Positions 53,397 to 62,225 of a stretch of DNA of 64,000 nucleotides are shown here, piece after piece. The notes beneath the pieces are model-generated. The model saw nothing but the letters and a program-made list of their open reading frames with translations. It did no database searches and was not told the DNA's origin. Origin of the DNA: Gammaproteobacteria bacterium. Lineage in GTDB: Bacteria > Pseudomonadota > Gammaproteobacteria > Pseudomonadales > Pseudohongiellaceae. Positions within the stretch are counted from its first letter, which is position 1. Every line of letters starts with the position of its first letter. Where the stretch lies: the NCBI GenBank assembly GCA_028825335.1, contig JAPKAI010000003.1, forward strand, positions 1 through 64,000. Direction: 5' to 3'. A program made the translations under genes and the position numbers.

Positions 53397-54614
53397 TTAA
53401 TTGTATTTCGCTAATTCCTTTCTTGCGATCACACGGCGGTGAACTTCATCTGGTCCATCAGCAAGACGCAATGTGCGCTGACCTGTCCACAATGCAGCGA
53501 GTGGAAAATCTTGCGAAACGCCTGCCGCTCCGTGCATCTGAATCGCGCGATCGATAACACGCAAAGCCATATTTGGCACAGCCACTTTAATCTGAGAGAT
53601 CGCGTCGCGTGCCGCTTTATTACCAATAGTATCCATCAACCAAGCTGCCTTATAGGTAAGTAGTCGGCACATTTCTATTTCGATTCTGCTATCGGCAATA
53701 ATATCGTAATTACCACCCAATTCGGCGAGCGGTTTTCCAAAAGCATCTCTGCTAACTGAACGCTTGCACATTAGATCTAATGCTTTCTCAGCCGCGCCGA
53801 TCGAGCGCATACAGTGATGGACTCGTCCTGGGCCTAGGCGCCCTTGCGAAATCTCAAACCCGCGACCACGACCAAGAATAATATTGCTCTGAGGTACGCG
53901 AACATTGTGATATTTAATATGCATATGCCCGTGAGGCGCATCGTCTCGTCCGAATACATGCATCGGGCGAATGACCTCTACACCCTCAGCATCCATAGGT
54001 ACAAGAATTTGGGACTGGCGAGTATGCTTGGGCGCATCTGGATCCGTAACCACCATGACAATCATGATTTTACAACGCGCGTCACCAGCGCCTGAAATGT
54101 AGAACTTCTCGCCGCTAATTACCCACTCATCACCATCTAACACTGCGCTGGTCGCAATATTTGTTGCATCCGAAGACGCGACTCCCGGCTCAGTCATAGC
54201 GAATGCAGAGCGAATTTCACCCGCCAAGAGAGGCACTAACCATTCTTTCTTCTGTTCTTCGGAACCGTAGCGTTCCAACACCTCCATATTTCCAGTATCA
54301 GGCGCACTGCAGTTGAAGGCTTCCGAGGCGAGCCTGCTTCTGCCCATGATCTCGGCCAGATGGGCGTAGTGCAGGTTAGATATTCCTGCGCCACCTTGGC
54401 TTTTCGGTAGGAAGAAGTTCCACAGTCCAAGCCTGCGCGCTTCCGCTTTTAAACTTTCCATAATTTCGTCTTGACGCGGTGTATGCGACCAGCGGTCACC
54501 AACACTCACTTCGTTGTGATACTCGACCTCTACAGGCGCTACTTTTTCTTCAACAAAAGTACGAATCTTTTCACGCACTTCAACTAGTTCTTCCGATAAC
54601 CCTAAGTCCATCAT
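53397..54614 (-). CDS. acyl-CoA dehydrogenase (ACAD10/11-like)
   Basis: 405-residue FAD flavoenzyme. N-terminal helical domain with [31 protein letters not shown] at the flavin/substrate junction, and the C-terminal [19 protein letters not shown] segment followed by [19 protein letters not shown], the ACAD10/11-type ending. Oxidises an acyl-CoA to its enoyl form. Last gene of the minus-strand operon before the terminator at 53318. Confidence 0.9.
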   Translation of the reverse strand: MMDLGLSEELVEVREKIRTFVEEKVAPVEVEYHNEVSVGDRWSHTPRQDEIMESLKAEARRLGLWNFFLPKSQGGAGISNLHYAHLAEIMGRSRLASEAFNCSAPDTGNMEVLERYGSEEQKKEWLVPLLAGEIRSAFAMTEPGVASSDATNIATSAVLDGDEWVISGEKFYISGAGDARCKIMIVMVVTDPDAPKHTRQSQILVPMDAEGVEVIRPMHVFGRDDAPHGHMHIKYHNVRVPQSNIILGRGRGFEISQGRLGPGRVHHCMRSIGAAEKALDLMCKRSVSRDAFGKPLAELGGNYDIIADSRIEIEMCRLLTYKAAWLMDTIGNKAARDAISQIKVAVPNMALRVIDRAIQMHGAAGVSQDFPLAALWTGQRTLRLADGPDEVHRRVIARKELAKYN

Positions 54615-54677
54615 TTACTCTTCCCCTAATCCCAATTAAAACTAACTGTATTTTATTAACTTACGATCAACTGTTGG

Positions 54678-55442
54678 TCAGCTAGCAATAGTGCCACCAC
54701 CGTCGATCACGATTGTTTGCCCTGTAGTAAAGCTGCCTGCATTGGACGCGAGGAAAACCGCAGCACCTGCGATCTCATCGGGCTCGCCGATTCTACGCAG
54801 TGGGTACTTGGATACCGTCGCTTCATAGATTTCTGGATTTTCCCAGAGAGCCTTCGCAAAGTCTGTCTTTATAAGCCCAGGTGCGATGCAATTGACCCGA
54901 ATATTCTTCGGCCCCCACTCGACCGCCAAGTTGCGTGCGATCTGCATATCAGCAGCCTTCGATATAGCGTAGGCACCAAGCGCATCAGTACCCTTGAGTC
55001 CACCAATTGAAGACACGATGATCACCGCACCACCACCGGTTTCAGCCATACCTGGAAGTACCCGCTGACAAAGTCTATGCACGCTGCCTATATTAGCATG
55101 CATTACCTTGTCGAAGGCAGCGTCTGGAATATCCTGAGATGGGCCAAAATAAGGATTTAGGGCTGCGTTGCAAACCAACACATTAACCTTACCTAGTTGC
55201 TCCTCGGTCTTAGTAACCAGCTCCGCTAGTTGTTCCTTATAATTGATATTGCAAGCGATGGCGATGGCCTCAAAGCCTTTCTCTCGAATAGCTGTTGCGG
55301 CCTCGTCGCAGGCATCTTGATTGCGGCTAGATATGACAACTTTAGCACCCTGTTCTGCCATGCGATTTGCGATTGCCAAACCAATACCCTTGGTCGAGCC
55401 CGTTATAACGGCCACTTTACCTTCTAGGCTAAATAAACTCAT
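54678..55442 (-). CDS. short-chain dehydrogenase/reductase (FabG-like)
   Basis: 254 residues. TGSTKGIGLAIANRMAEQG, NAALNPYFG in place of NNAG, IVSSIGGLK, YAISKAADMQ with catalytic Tyr and Lys, and the ending TGQTIVIDGGGTIAS. Likely NAD(P)-dependent 3-oxoacyl or steroid-type reductase. It ends 63 bases before the acyl-CoA dehydrogenase start. Confidence 0.88.
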   Translation of the reverse strand: MSLFSLEGKVAVITGSTKGIGLAIANRMAEQGAKVVISSRNQDACDEAATAIREKGFEAIAIACNINYKEQLAELVTKTEEQLGKVNVLVCNAALNPYFGPSQDIPDAAFDKVMHANIGSVHRLCQRVLPGMAETGGGAVIIVSSIGGLKGTDALGAYAISKAADMQIARNLAVEWGPKNIRVNCIAPGLIKTDFAKALWENPEIYEATVSKYPLRRIGEPDEIAGAAVFLASNAGSFTTGQTIVIDGGGTIAS

Positions 55443-55510
55443 GCTCTCTCCATTCTTTCAATAACTAATTCTTTTTCTAAACCACAAAGTCCAATCGAAA
55501 CAATCCTACG

Positions 55511-56341
55511 TCATTCGGTCCAAGGGCGTTTTCCTTTTGAAATACTAGTACCACCGTCCACCGGTATCACCGTTCCATTGGTATAGGCGCCAGCACGTGA
55601 AGCCAGATATGTCACTATCCCCACAATCTCCTCTGGCTTGCCCACGCGATGAAGAGGACAGTCATCCTCAATATCTTGTTTATAGTGTTCGAACACGTAG
55701 TCGGTCATCTTAGATTCGAAGAAGCCCGGCGCTATCGCGTTAACCGTGATATGACGTGGAGCCAGGTCCACTGCAAAACTGCGCGTAAGATGATGCAGTG
55801 CCGCCTTACTTGCAGAGTAGGCGAACGTGGGTATTCGCTGAACAATCGGCACGTGTATGCCATCCATCGATCCGATATTAATTATACGAGAAGGATCATC
55901 TTTAAACGCAGATTTGGCTAACAGAGGGACAGCATCTCGGGTCAGAGAAAATACTGCCGAAAGATTTGTATTGATAACTTTCTCGAAACCCTCATCTGGA
56001 TAGTCTTCGAGCTTCGCACCCCAGTTCGCACCCGCATTGTTGATGAGAATCGAGAGGCCACCCAATTTCGATTCAACGAACTGCAAGAGGCGTTCGCGAT
56101 CCTGACTCACAGTCACATCGGTAGCTAGGGACCAGCACTCTCCGAATTCAGATAATTCAGAAAGTGCCATGTCGCACTTTTCTTGGCTGCGCGAGGCTAT
56201 AACTACCCGAGCTCCGTTACTCAGGAGGCCCTTTGCCATTATGAGCCCTAGGCCAGAACTGCCACCCGTTACCAGCGCCGTCTTCCCCTCTAGAGAAAAC
56301 AGCGAGGCCGTCACATAGTTTTCTACGTCTTGCTTTGACAC
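55511..56341 (-). CDS. short-chain dehydrogenase/reductase (gluconate/3-oxoacyl reductase-like)
   Basis: 276 residues, GTG start sharing one base with the previous stop (TAGTG at 56341). TGGSSGLGLIMAKGLLSNG, NNAGANWGA, NIGSMDGIH, YSASKAALHH and the ending NGTVIPVDGGTSISKG. The N-terminal dozen residues before the Rossmann fold are longer than usual. Overlap shows translational coupling with the MDR gene. Confidence 0.88.
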   Translation of the reverse strand: MSKQDVENYVTASLFSLEGKTALVTGGSSGLGLIMAKGLLSNGARVVIASRSQEKCDMALSELSEFGECWSLATDVTVSQDRERLLQFVESKLGGLSILINNAGANWGAKLEDYPDEGFEKVINTNLSAVFSLTRDAVPLLAKSAFKDDPSRIINIGSMDGIHVPIVQRIPTFAYSASKAALHHLTRSFAVDLAPRHITVNAIAPGFFESKMTDYVFEHYKQDIEDDCPLHRVGKPEEIVGIVTYLASRAGAYTNGTVIPVDGGTSISKGKRPWTE

Positions 56342-57363
56342 TAGTCCTCGTCCGCCACTTTAATCAATTGCTTGCCAAAGTTTTTACCCTTCAACATTCC
56401 GCGAAAATACTCAGGCGCATTCTCTAGGCCGACACCGACACTCTCTCGATAATTCAGCTTTCCATCCTGAATCCAACTTCCGAGTTGCCGAGTCGCTTCA
56501 ACCCAACGATCGCGCCATTCGGTCACGACAAAAAACCGGTTCTCCGGCACTGGATCCAAGCCTTTGAGTATGCGCATTGGGGTCTCTGAATTCGCTATAT
56601 CCTCATCATTGTAATTCGAAATATAACCGCAGATTGGCACGCGAGCTCCTGAGTTTAATAGCGGGGCAACGGCCTTAGTTACATCACCGCCGACATTCTC
56701 GAAATAGATATCCACACCATCGGGACAAGCCGCGGCCAACTCTGCAGCGAAATTATCCGCTTTGTAGTCGATACATGCATCGAACTTCAGCTCTTCTTTC
56801 ACATAACGACATTTCTCTGGTCCGCCAGCAATACCTACAGCACGCAAACCTTTGATCTTAGCTATCTGCCCCACAGCTGAGCCCACGGCTCCAGATGCAG
56901 CAGCCACCACCAGAGTTTCTCCAGGCTGCGGCTTACCTACTTCCGTGAGACCAAAGTATGCAGTTCTGCCTGGCATACCAACAACGCCTAGATGAGCCGA
57001 CAGACTGCCGTTATTCAAATCAATCTTCATTAAACGCGGGTCATCGGCGTTCGCTACTAGATGCGATTGCCAACCCATATGAGCCGCGACAGTATCTCCC
57101 TCTACGAAATCGGCAGAAGTAGACTTAATCACCACGCCACTTGACTCACCAGTTATTACATCACCAATCTGCAAAGGGTCGGCATAGGATTTAACGTCAT
57201 TCATGCGGCCGCGCATATAGGGATCTAGTGAAAGCCAGCAAACCTGGATCAAAATTTGATTGTCTGCCAATTCAGGAATATCGACCTCGCGAAAACCGAA
57301 GCTCTCGTCACTCGGCTCACCGACTGGCCGCTGCGCCAGAAATACTTGAGTATTTTTTGTCAT
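56341..57363 (-). CDS. MDR-family NADP-dependent alkenal/enone reductase
   Basis: 340-residue zinc-free medium-chain dehydrogenase. N-terminal part with WLSLDPYMRGRM, then VVAAASGAVGSAVGQIAKIKG cofactor loop with the Gly-x-x-Gly pattern, GGPEKCRYVKEELKFDACIDYK, and YFENVGGDVTKAV. These match leukotriene B4 12-hydroxydehydrogenase/CurA-type reductases that reduce alpha,beta-unsaturated carbonyls. Coupled to the SDR at 55511. Confidence 0.9.
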   Translation of the reverse strand: MTKNTQVFLAQRPVGEPSDESFGFREVDIPELADNQILIQVCWLSLDPYMRGRMNDVKSYADPLQIGDVITGESSGVVIKSTSADFVEGDTVAAHMGWQSHLVANADDPRLMKIDLNNGSLSAHLGVVGMPGRTAYFGLTEVGKPQPGETLVVAAASGAVGSAVGQIAKIKGLRAVGIAGGPEKCRYVKEELKFDACIDYKADNFAAELAAACPDGVDIYFENVGGDVTKAVAPLLNSGARVPICGYISNYNDEDIANSETPMRILKGLDPVPENRFFVVTEWRDRWVEATRQLGSWIQDGKLNYRESVGVGLENAPEYFRGMLKGKNFGKQLIKVADED

Positions 57364-57414
57364 TATCTATCCAATTCTATTTGTTTTTTGCTCGAGCAAA
57401 GCAGTCTACTTTAC

Positions 57415-58617
57415 TCAATGCCTCGTAACAACTGAAGCCAGCGCGGATTCCAGTAATTCCAGCCCCTTAGCTATCTCGGCCTGCGTCACGATCAGCGGGG
57501 GAATCAATCGGATAATCCGATTCCGAGTTGGAGTGACCAACAGCCCTCTGATTAGTGCGGCTTCTGTCACTTTAGTCACCAAGTGGTCTGAGCCTAGCTC
57601 AAACGCACAGAGAAGACCTTTTCCACGTATCGGCCCGATTAAACTCGGGTACTTATCCCTCAGCTTATGCAGCCCATCGATCATAAAATTCCCAGATCTG
57701 GCGACCTTATCAGCCATGTTTTCAGCCTGTAGATAATTGACTACCGCAGCTGCCACAGCACAGGCCAGAGGATTGCCACAAAACGTACCACCGTGATCAC
57801 CCTTGTTTAGCTGTTTATCCACACTCGCGGAAACCGCGAAGGCAGCGAAAGGGAACCCGCCAGCAATACCTTTCCCCATAGTCATAATATCTGGAGCTAT
57901 GATTGTCTGACTGTGCTCAATAGCGAAGAACTTCCCAGTCCTACAAAAGCCAGTTTGAATCTCATCAATGATGAGAAGAACACCTCGCTCCTTGCAAAGA
58001 AAAGCAACCCAGGCGAAATACTCGTCATCAGGTATCCGCACCCCTCCTTCTCCCTGTATAGGCTCCAAGATAACCGCGGCAGTTTTGTCGTCTATAGCTG
58101 CGCTGAGTGCAGGGAAATCTCCAAAGGGCACAAAGCAATTTCCCTCCAGAGCAGGCAAGAATTGCTCAGTATTGTCTCTCCCACCAGAAACAGAAAGGGT
58201 ATTGAATGTTCGACCGTGAAAAGATGCGAGGGTAGATACGATTTTCGATTTGCCAGTGATTTTTCTCGCCAGCTTAATCGCTGCATCGTTCGCCTCTGCT
58301 CCGCTATTCGCGAAATAACACTTCGCAAGATTATCCGGAAGCACCCCGCTAAGAGTCTCCAATAATTTCGCCCGTGAGGGCGAATAAGTAAAGCCGGAAT
58401 TCGGATTCTGAATTATTTTCTGCGCCTGCTTGATGATCGCATCCGTTATTAGCGGATGTGAATGCCCCAAGCACGTAACCCCCCAGCCTGATGTGAAATC
58501 CAGATATTCATTCCCGTCCTCATCCCAAACGAGACAGCCCTCGCCACTTTCTATCGCGATTGACTGCCGATTACAGAATGTAATACCAAGGCGGTCTTCT
58601 ATTTCTATGCTACTCAT
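57415..58617 (-). CDS. class III PLP aminotransferase (ArgD-like)
   Basis: 400 residues. YFANSGAEANDAAIKLARKITG, EPIQGEGGVRIP, DEIQTGFCRTGKFFAIEHS and the PLP Lys in IMTMGKGIAGGFPF. This is the acetylornithine/succinylornithine and omega-amino acid transaminase group. The gene overlaps the end of the GNAT gene by 4 bases (ATGA), so the two are coupled; arginine genes are absent around it, so a different amine substrate is possible. Confidence 0.9.
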   Translation of the reverse strand: MSSIEIEDRLGITFCNRQSIAIESGEGCLVWDEDGNEYLDFTSGWGVTCLGHSHPLITDAIIKQAQKIIQNPNSGFTYSPSRAKLLETLSGVLPDNLAKCYFANSGAEANDAAIKLARKITGKSKIVSTLASFHGRTFNTLSVSGGRDNTEQFLPALEGNCFVPFGDFPALSAAIDDKTAAVILEPIQGEGGVRIPDDEYFAWVAFLCKERGVLLIIDEIQTGFCRTGKFFAIEHSQTIIAPDIMTMGKGIAGGFPFAAFAVSASVDKQLNKGDHGGTFCGNPLACAVAAAVVNYLQAENMADKVARSGNFMIDGLHKLRDKYPSLIGPIRGKGLLCAFELGSDHLVTKVTEAALIRGLLVTPTRNRIIRLIPPLIVTQAEIAKGLELLESALASVVTRH

Positions 58618-59405
58618 AGTCTAGCCTCCCTATTTCTAGTCTTGTATTCCCCAACGCGGTACCAATACGAATACGATTTCTTAAAGCCAAGCTTCTGGTA
58701 CAGATTAACTGCCATAAAATTTGCTTCTTCCACCTGTAGATAGGCGAATCTTGAACCCTTCGCGAAACCCCAACACAGCAGAGAATTAATTATATCCAAG
58801 GCGTGCCCCTTCTCCCTTTGTCCAATTGCTGTAGAGATACCAAACAAACCCATTGCCTGGTTCGCATACACTGCCATGCCGCTACTCATAGGAGCTTCAT
58901 CGAATCCTTTTTTGAGTAAGAACAGATGCCGAAAATCACTCTTCTCTAAGAGTGCATTGTGCACATTAATTTCCTCCATATTCCTATTAGTAAATGCGTA
59001 CCAAGCTTGCAGCCACGATCTAGCATCGACCTTTTCGATAGAGCCATTCTCCAAGCTTGTTTTAATTTCCACAGCGCCTGACAGATCAAGTAACATAGTG
59101 AGAGTCGGCGCCTTTTTCTCGTACCCTCTAAGTTCTAGAGCACAATCGATCTCGGCTATTGAACCAAGTGCGACCACATCCGAATGTACAATTCTCACAA
59201 TAGGCGCAGCATCTCTCTCGGCGAAGAATTTCTCTGCAGCATCAATTAGCTTATCAGTTTCAAACTCGGCATCAGGGTAGAGGCTCAAAGAGTTCGTTCG
59301 CCGATCTGTACCGCAGGAATACCTAAGCACACCGCAAGATAACTCCTCTTCCTCTAGTGCCGGCCAAGCATGTCTCGCCGCATTCTCTATCTCCATCACC
59401 CTCAT
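58614..59405 (-). CDS. GNAT family N-acetyltransferase
   Basis: 263 residues. N-terminal half of unknown function, C-terminal GNAT fold: AIGQREKGHALDIINSLLCW replaces the usual Arg/Gln-x2-Gly-x-Gly/Ala acetyl-CoA loop, then LQVEEANFMAVNLYQKLGF for motif B. First gene of the operon. Acetylation of an amine made by the coupled aminotransferase, or the reverse order, is a reasonable inference. Confidence 0.85.
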   Translation of the reverse strand: MRVMEIENAARHAWPALEEEELSCGVLRYSCGTDRRTNSLSLYPDAEFETDKLIDAAEKFFAERDAAPIVRIVHSDVVALGSIAEIDCALELRGYEKKAPTLTMLLDLSGAVEIKTSLENGSIEKVDARSWLQAWYAFTNRNMEEINVHNALLEKSDFRHLFLLKKGFDEAPMSSGMAVYANQAMGLFGISTAIGQREKGHALDIINSLLCWGFAKGSRFAYLQVEEANFMAVNLYQKLGFKKSYSYWYRVGEYKTRNREARL

Positions 59406-59448
59406 TCCATGTCCCCTGCCCTACATATCGCCATATCAAAATTATGAC

Positions 59449-59487
59449 AAAAAAAAACCCCTAAGGCCGAAGGCGCTTAGGGGTTTT
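59449..59487 (-). terminator. strong intrinsic terminator
   Basis: CCCCTAAG with inner GCC, loop GAA, GGC, one bulged G, then CTTAGGGG; on the minus strand it is followed by nine T. It ends the transcript of the 40-codon gene at 59505 and of any read-through from the ABC operon. Confidence 0.9.
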
Positions 59488-59504
59488 ACTATCTTTCTAA
59501 TTAA

Positions 59505-59627
59505 TTAGATAAAACCACGGCTCTCCGGCAAGGGTGCAATTGTCGCGCGCGCGGCGCGGCGGGCGGCGGCGTTCATCGCGGCGGCTGCTTGTCGTTGTGA
59601 TACTTGCTGTGAATTCAATTTATACAT
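59505..59627 (-). CDS. unannotated 40-residue basic small protein
   Basis: Too short for the ORF track. The minus strand encodes MYKLNSQQVSQRQAAAAMNA followed by AARRAARATIAPLPESRGFI and TAA at 59505. It lies between a consensus-like promoter (59666-59694) and the terminator at 59449, giving a predicted transcript of about 210 bases that carries only this ORF. The middle is Ala/Arg-rich and GC-rich, unlike the flanks. No Shine-Dalgarno is visible, so the transcript could instead be a small RNA. I know no family for it. Confidence 0.6.
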   Translation of the reverse strand: MYKLNSQQVSQRQAAAAMNAAARRAARATIAPLPESRGFI

Positions 59628-59665
59628 CGTCTAAATCACTGTTGTGGCGTGTTTCGAGGGGTGGA

Positions 59666-59694
59666 ACCATAGTAGATTGAGATTAGGCTGTCAA
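59666..59694 (-). promoter_or_regulatory. sigma-70 promoter of the 40-codon gene
   Basis: Minus strand TTGACA (59694-59689), 17-base spacer, TATGGT (59671-59666). The -35 is a perfect consensus and the spacing is optimal. Predicted start near 59659, about 32 bases before the ATG at 59627. Confidence 0.7.
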
Positions 59695-59709
59695 TAGAGG
59701 GCTATTCCT

Positions 59710-59949
59710 TTAGACATCACCTGTGTCATAAGACTCTATACGAATATTTTCAGTCTCATTTTCATTATAGTTTCTTCTCTCCCTGAAACCCTCAAAGTTG
59801 GTGCTGTTAAAGTCGAAGTAAGGGTTCTCGAACTCGATAACCCTTACTTCGCGACCTGTAATCATGCCCTCTGTCACCAAGACTCCCATGTAGACAATCA
59901 ACGTGACTACTAAGAGTGTATAGCGGTTCCTTAATATTAAATCTTTCAT
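59710..59949 (-). CDS. small single-pass membrane protein of the ABC operon
   Basis: 79 residues with one N-terminal membrane helix (YTLLVVTLIVYMGVLV), then an acidic, Asn/Glu-rich tail (NYNENETENIRIES) facing the periplasm by charge rules. No known family. It starts 12 bases after the permease on the same strand and is probably a partner of the transporter. Confidence 0.72.
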   Translation of the reverse strand: MKDLILRNRYTLLVVTLIVYMGVLVTEGMITGREVRVIEFENPYFDFNSTNFEGFRERRNYNENETENIRIESYDTGDV

Positions 59950-59961
59950 GCCTTTTTCCTC

Positions 59962-60816
59962 CTAGTCCGTAAAGCGGCGCATGAACACGGCGCCCGCGAT
60001 CAGTATAGAGCCAACTATAATTCCAAAAAGTGTATCGTAATTGAAAACCCTTTCGAATACGCTTTGAAACTCGAAGATTAGATATTGATCTGGATTTGAT
60101 GTCCGCGAGGCCACCCAGTTCGCCAAGAACTGCGTGCCGAATATGAGATCCTCGAGAAACCCTACGAGTATAAAGACACCACCAGCCCATAGCAGAGGAG
60201 TCTTCTTCGCGAAAGCCGAGAATAGGAGCAACCAACCTACTGATGGAAGCAACCAGAGGCCGGTCACGACAGTAGAAATATAGATCAACACCAAACTGGC
60301 AATAGCAGCTAGGAACAGGTAGCCAATGCCTACCAGATCCACATCGTTGCTGATTCCTAGTATCGTTAACCAGACCATCGCTATCAGATACATCACAAAT
60401 ATAACCAGAACGTAAAAAATTGGCGCAACCAAGACAATAGCAACAATTTTAGAAAGCACCGTTTGAAGATTCGAGACCGGCATAGACTGCCAAAATAAAA
60501 CACTCATCTCTTTTCGATCTTGATACAAGGTATTGATGAGGTAAATAACGCTACACACATAGAGCGTAAGGTAGAAGGGAATCGCCAACAGCATAATAAA
60601 TGGCGCCATATCGAACGGCGACAATCCATCAAATAGAGCCGATACAAAGCGCAGCCCTTCAGCTAAATCGCTCTGGCTTATCTGCGTAGCTACCCATGTC
60701 GCCGCCACAAATAGTAACAAGGCGACTACGACTGGAGCACCAATAAATATATTCCGGTGCTCTAGCACTTCCCGCTTTAACAGCGCGTAGAATTGAAGTG
60801 ATGCGAATTTATCCAT
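59962..60816 (-). CDS. ABC-2 type transporter permease
   Basis: 284 residues with six hydrophobic segments and a cytoplasmic loop after the second (YLINTLYQDRKEMSVLFWQSMPVS), characteristic of ABC-2 exporter permeases. It overlaps the ATPase gene end by 8 bases (60809-60816), so the pair is coupled. Substrate unknown; the GntR/YtrA-type context suggests envelope-stress or peptide-related export. Confidence 0.87.
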   Translation of the reverse strand: MDKFASLQFYALLKREVLEHRNIFIGAPVVVALLLFVAATWVATQISQSDLAEGLRFVSALFDGLSPFDMAPFIMLLAIPFYLTLYVCSVIYLINTLYQDRKEMSVLFWQSMPVSNLQTVLSKIVAIVLVAPIFYVLVIFVMYLIAMVWLTILGISNDVDLVGIGYLFLAAIASLVLIYISTVVTGLWLLPSVGWLLLFSAFAKKTPLLWAGGVFILVGFLEDLIFGTQFLANWVASRTSNPDQYLIFEFQSVFERVFNYDTLFGIIVGSILIAGAVFMRRFTD

Positions 60817-61669
60817 GCTTTTCTTCCTTCAACTTAGCCACAAAAAGATCGGCAACACTTGGAGTGTGCAACTCGCCCAGAATCTTAAGCTGCTCCCTAG
60901 GAACGGATTCGAAAGTGTAAGATTTTTTCCCGAGCAGTTTGCGAACATAGATAGGCTGAAGAGCATCTGCCTGTGCAACCTTGTCTGCATCGACTAGGAC
61001 TTCGGTATAGATATCGGATAGATCGGACATTGAGGAATCGAGAACTATCTTGCCTTTATTTATGAACACGAGATGCGAGAGCAACGTCTCTATCTCTTCG
61101 ACCTGATGCGTGCTAATAATAATCGTTCGATTCCCATCGTAAAAATCGTTAAGCAAACGATCGTAGAATTCTTTTCGGTAAATTATATCCAAGCCAAGTG
61201 TCGGTTCATCGAGCACGAGTAATTGAACCTCAATCGCCATCACTAAAGCGAGATGAAGTTGTGTCACCATGCCTTTAGATAAATCTTTAATACGCTTATT
61301 CGCAGGGATATCAGTCGTGCTGAGAAATTTCTCAGCCTTCTTGCGATCGAATCTGGGGTGCACACCTTCCACATAATCGATTACATGAGAAACTTTGAGC
61401 CATTTCGGCAGAATACCCACATCTGCTATAAAACAGACATCTTCCATTAATTTATGACGTGCAATTCGAGGGTCGCGGCCGGCAACACTAAGCTCACCAT
61501 CAACATCACAGAGTCCAATTAGCGCTTTTAGAGTTGTCGTCTTACCTGCACCATTAGGGCCAATCAGCCCACTGATGGCGCCTTTAGGAATAGTCAAATC
61601 CACCCCATCTAGCGCAGCAAAGCTGCCGTAGTTCTTTGTAAGTGATTTGGCTTCGACGATGTTACTCAT
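60809..61669 (-). CDS. ABC transporter ATPase
   Basis: 286 residues. Walker A GPNGAGKTT (about 37-45), signature IKDLSKGMVTQLHLA, Walker B LLVLDEPTLGLD, and the His switch in IISTHQVEEIE. The C-terminal 70 residues are an accessory domain as in YtrB-like ATPases. Coupled to the permease by overlap and 26 bases from the regulator. Confidence 0.92.
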   Translation of the reverse strand: MSNIVEAKSLTKNYGSFAALDGVDLTIPKGAISGLIGPNGAGKTTTLKALIGLCDVDGELSVAGRDPRIARHKLMEDVCFIADVGILPKWLKVSHVIDYVEGVHPRFDRKKAEKFLSTTDIPANKRIKDLSKGMVTQLHLALVMAIEVQLLVLDEPTLGLDIIYRKEFYDRLLNDFYDGNRTIIISTHQVEEIETLLSHLVFINKGKIVLDSSMSDLSDIYTEVLVDADKVAQADALQPIYVRKLLGKKSYTFESVPREQLKILGELHTPSVADLFVAKLKEEKHG

Positions 61670-61695
61670 GCTCTACCCCCCAGAACTCTCTATTT

Positions 61696-62070
61696 CTATT
61701 GATTCGTCTTGCTGCTAAGGAGTTCATCGATCTCCAAGCCCAGCCTCTCAATACGCTCAGCAATTTTTGGCCATTCCTGTTCAAGAAATTTTCTCCTTTC
61801 TTCGGTAGATAATTTATCCTTCGCTCCTGATAAGACATACATTCCAAGCCCCCGTTTTTTCTCAACCAACTCTTCGTCGACTAATATTTGCATTGCTTTC
61901 GAAACAGTAATCGGATTAATACGCTGTTCTCTGGAAATCTGCCGCACGGAAGGTAAGGCATCCCCTTCACAGAGAACGCCATCCATAATCAGCTCTACCA
62001 GCTTGGCTCTAAGCTGAATATAGATAGGTTCTTTGTTGTTCCAATTAATTTCCAACGAGCGACTCCGCAT
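61696..62070 (-). CDS. GntR-family regulator, YtrA subfamily
   Basis: 124 residues, the short size of the YtrA group: winged helix (PIYIQLRAKLVELIMDG, LPSVRQISREQRINPITVSKAMQIL) and a small helical tail for dimerisation (FLEQEWPKIAERIERLGLEI) instead of an effector domain. YtrA-type regulators usually repress their own operon with ABC genes, as here. The start ATG lies one base from a near-perfect inverted repeat. Confidence 0.92.
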   Translation of the reverse strand: MRSRSLEINWNNKEPIYIQLRAKLVELIMDGVLCEGDALPSVRQISREQRINPITVSKAMQILVDEELVEKKRGLGMYVLSGAKDKLSTEERRKFLEQEWPKIAERIERLGLEIDELLSSKTNQ

Positions 62071-62104
62071 GATGTGGTGTTATACATGACTATAACACTA
62101 CATC
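62071..62104 (-). promoter_or_regulatory. operator: 14-base inverted repeat upstream of the GntR gene
   Basis: Plus strand GATGTGGTGTTATA, six-base spacer CATGAC, TATAACACTACATC. Thirteen of 14 positions pair. It ends at the base adjacent to the regulator ATG and covers the probable -10, so binding would block transcription of the GntR/ABC operon. The length and arrangement fit YtrA-type autoregulation. Confidence 0.75.
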
Positions 62105-62116
62105 AGCGAAGAACAA
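62089..62116 (-). promoter_or_regulatory. probable promoter of the GntR/ABC operon
   Basis: Minus strand TTGTTC (62116-62111), 16-base spacer, TATAGT (62094-62089), embedded in the inverted repeat. The predicted leader is only about 10-18 bases, with no Shine-Dalgarno, so translation of the regulator may be near-leaderless. Confidence 0.55.
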
Positions 62117-62225
62117 GTAAAATATTTGCGAGGGATTAGAGAAGTAAATTGACAAGACATTAGATTAAGAATGATCCTAATCTAATTGAAATATAATAAA
62201 TTAACTTCAAAATAAATTAAAAATT

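Noticed and set aside
59807-60235. 142-codon ORF overlapping the ABC permease
   Set aside because: Overlaps the permease and the small membrane protein genes in another frame; both have better support.
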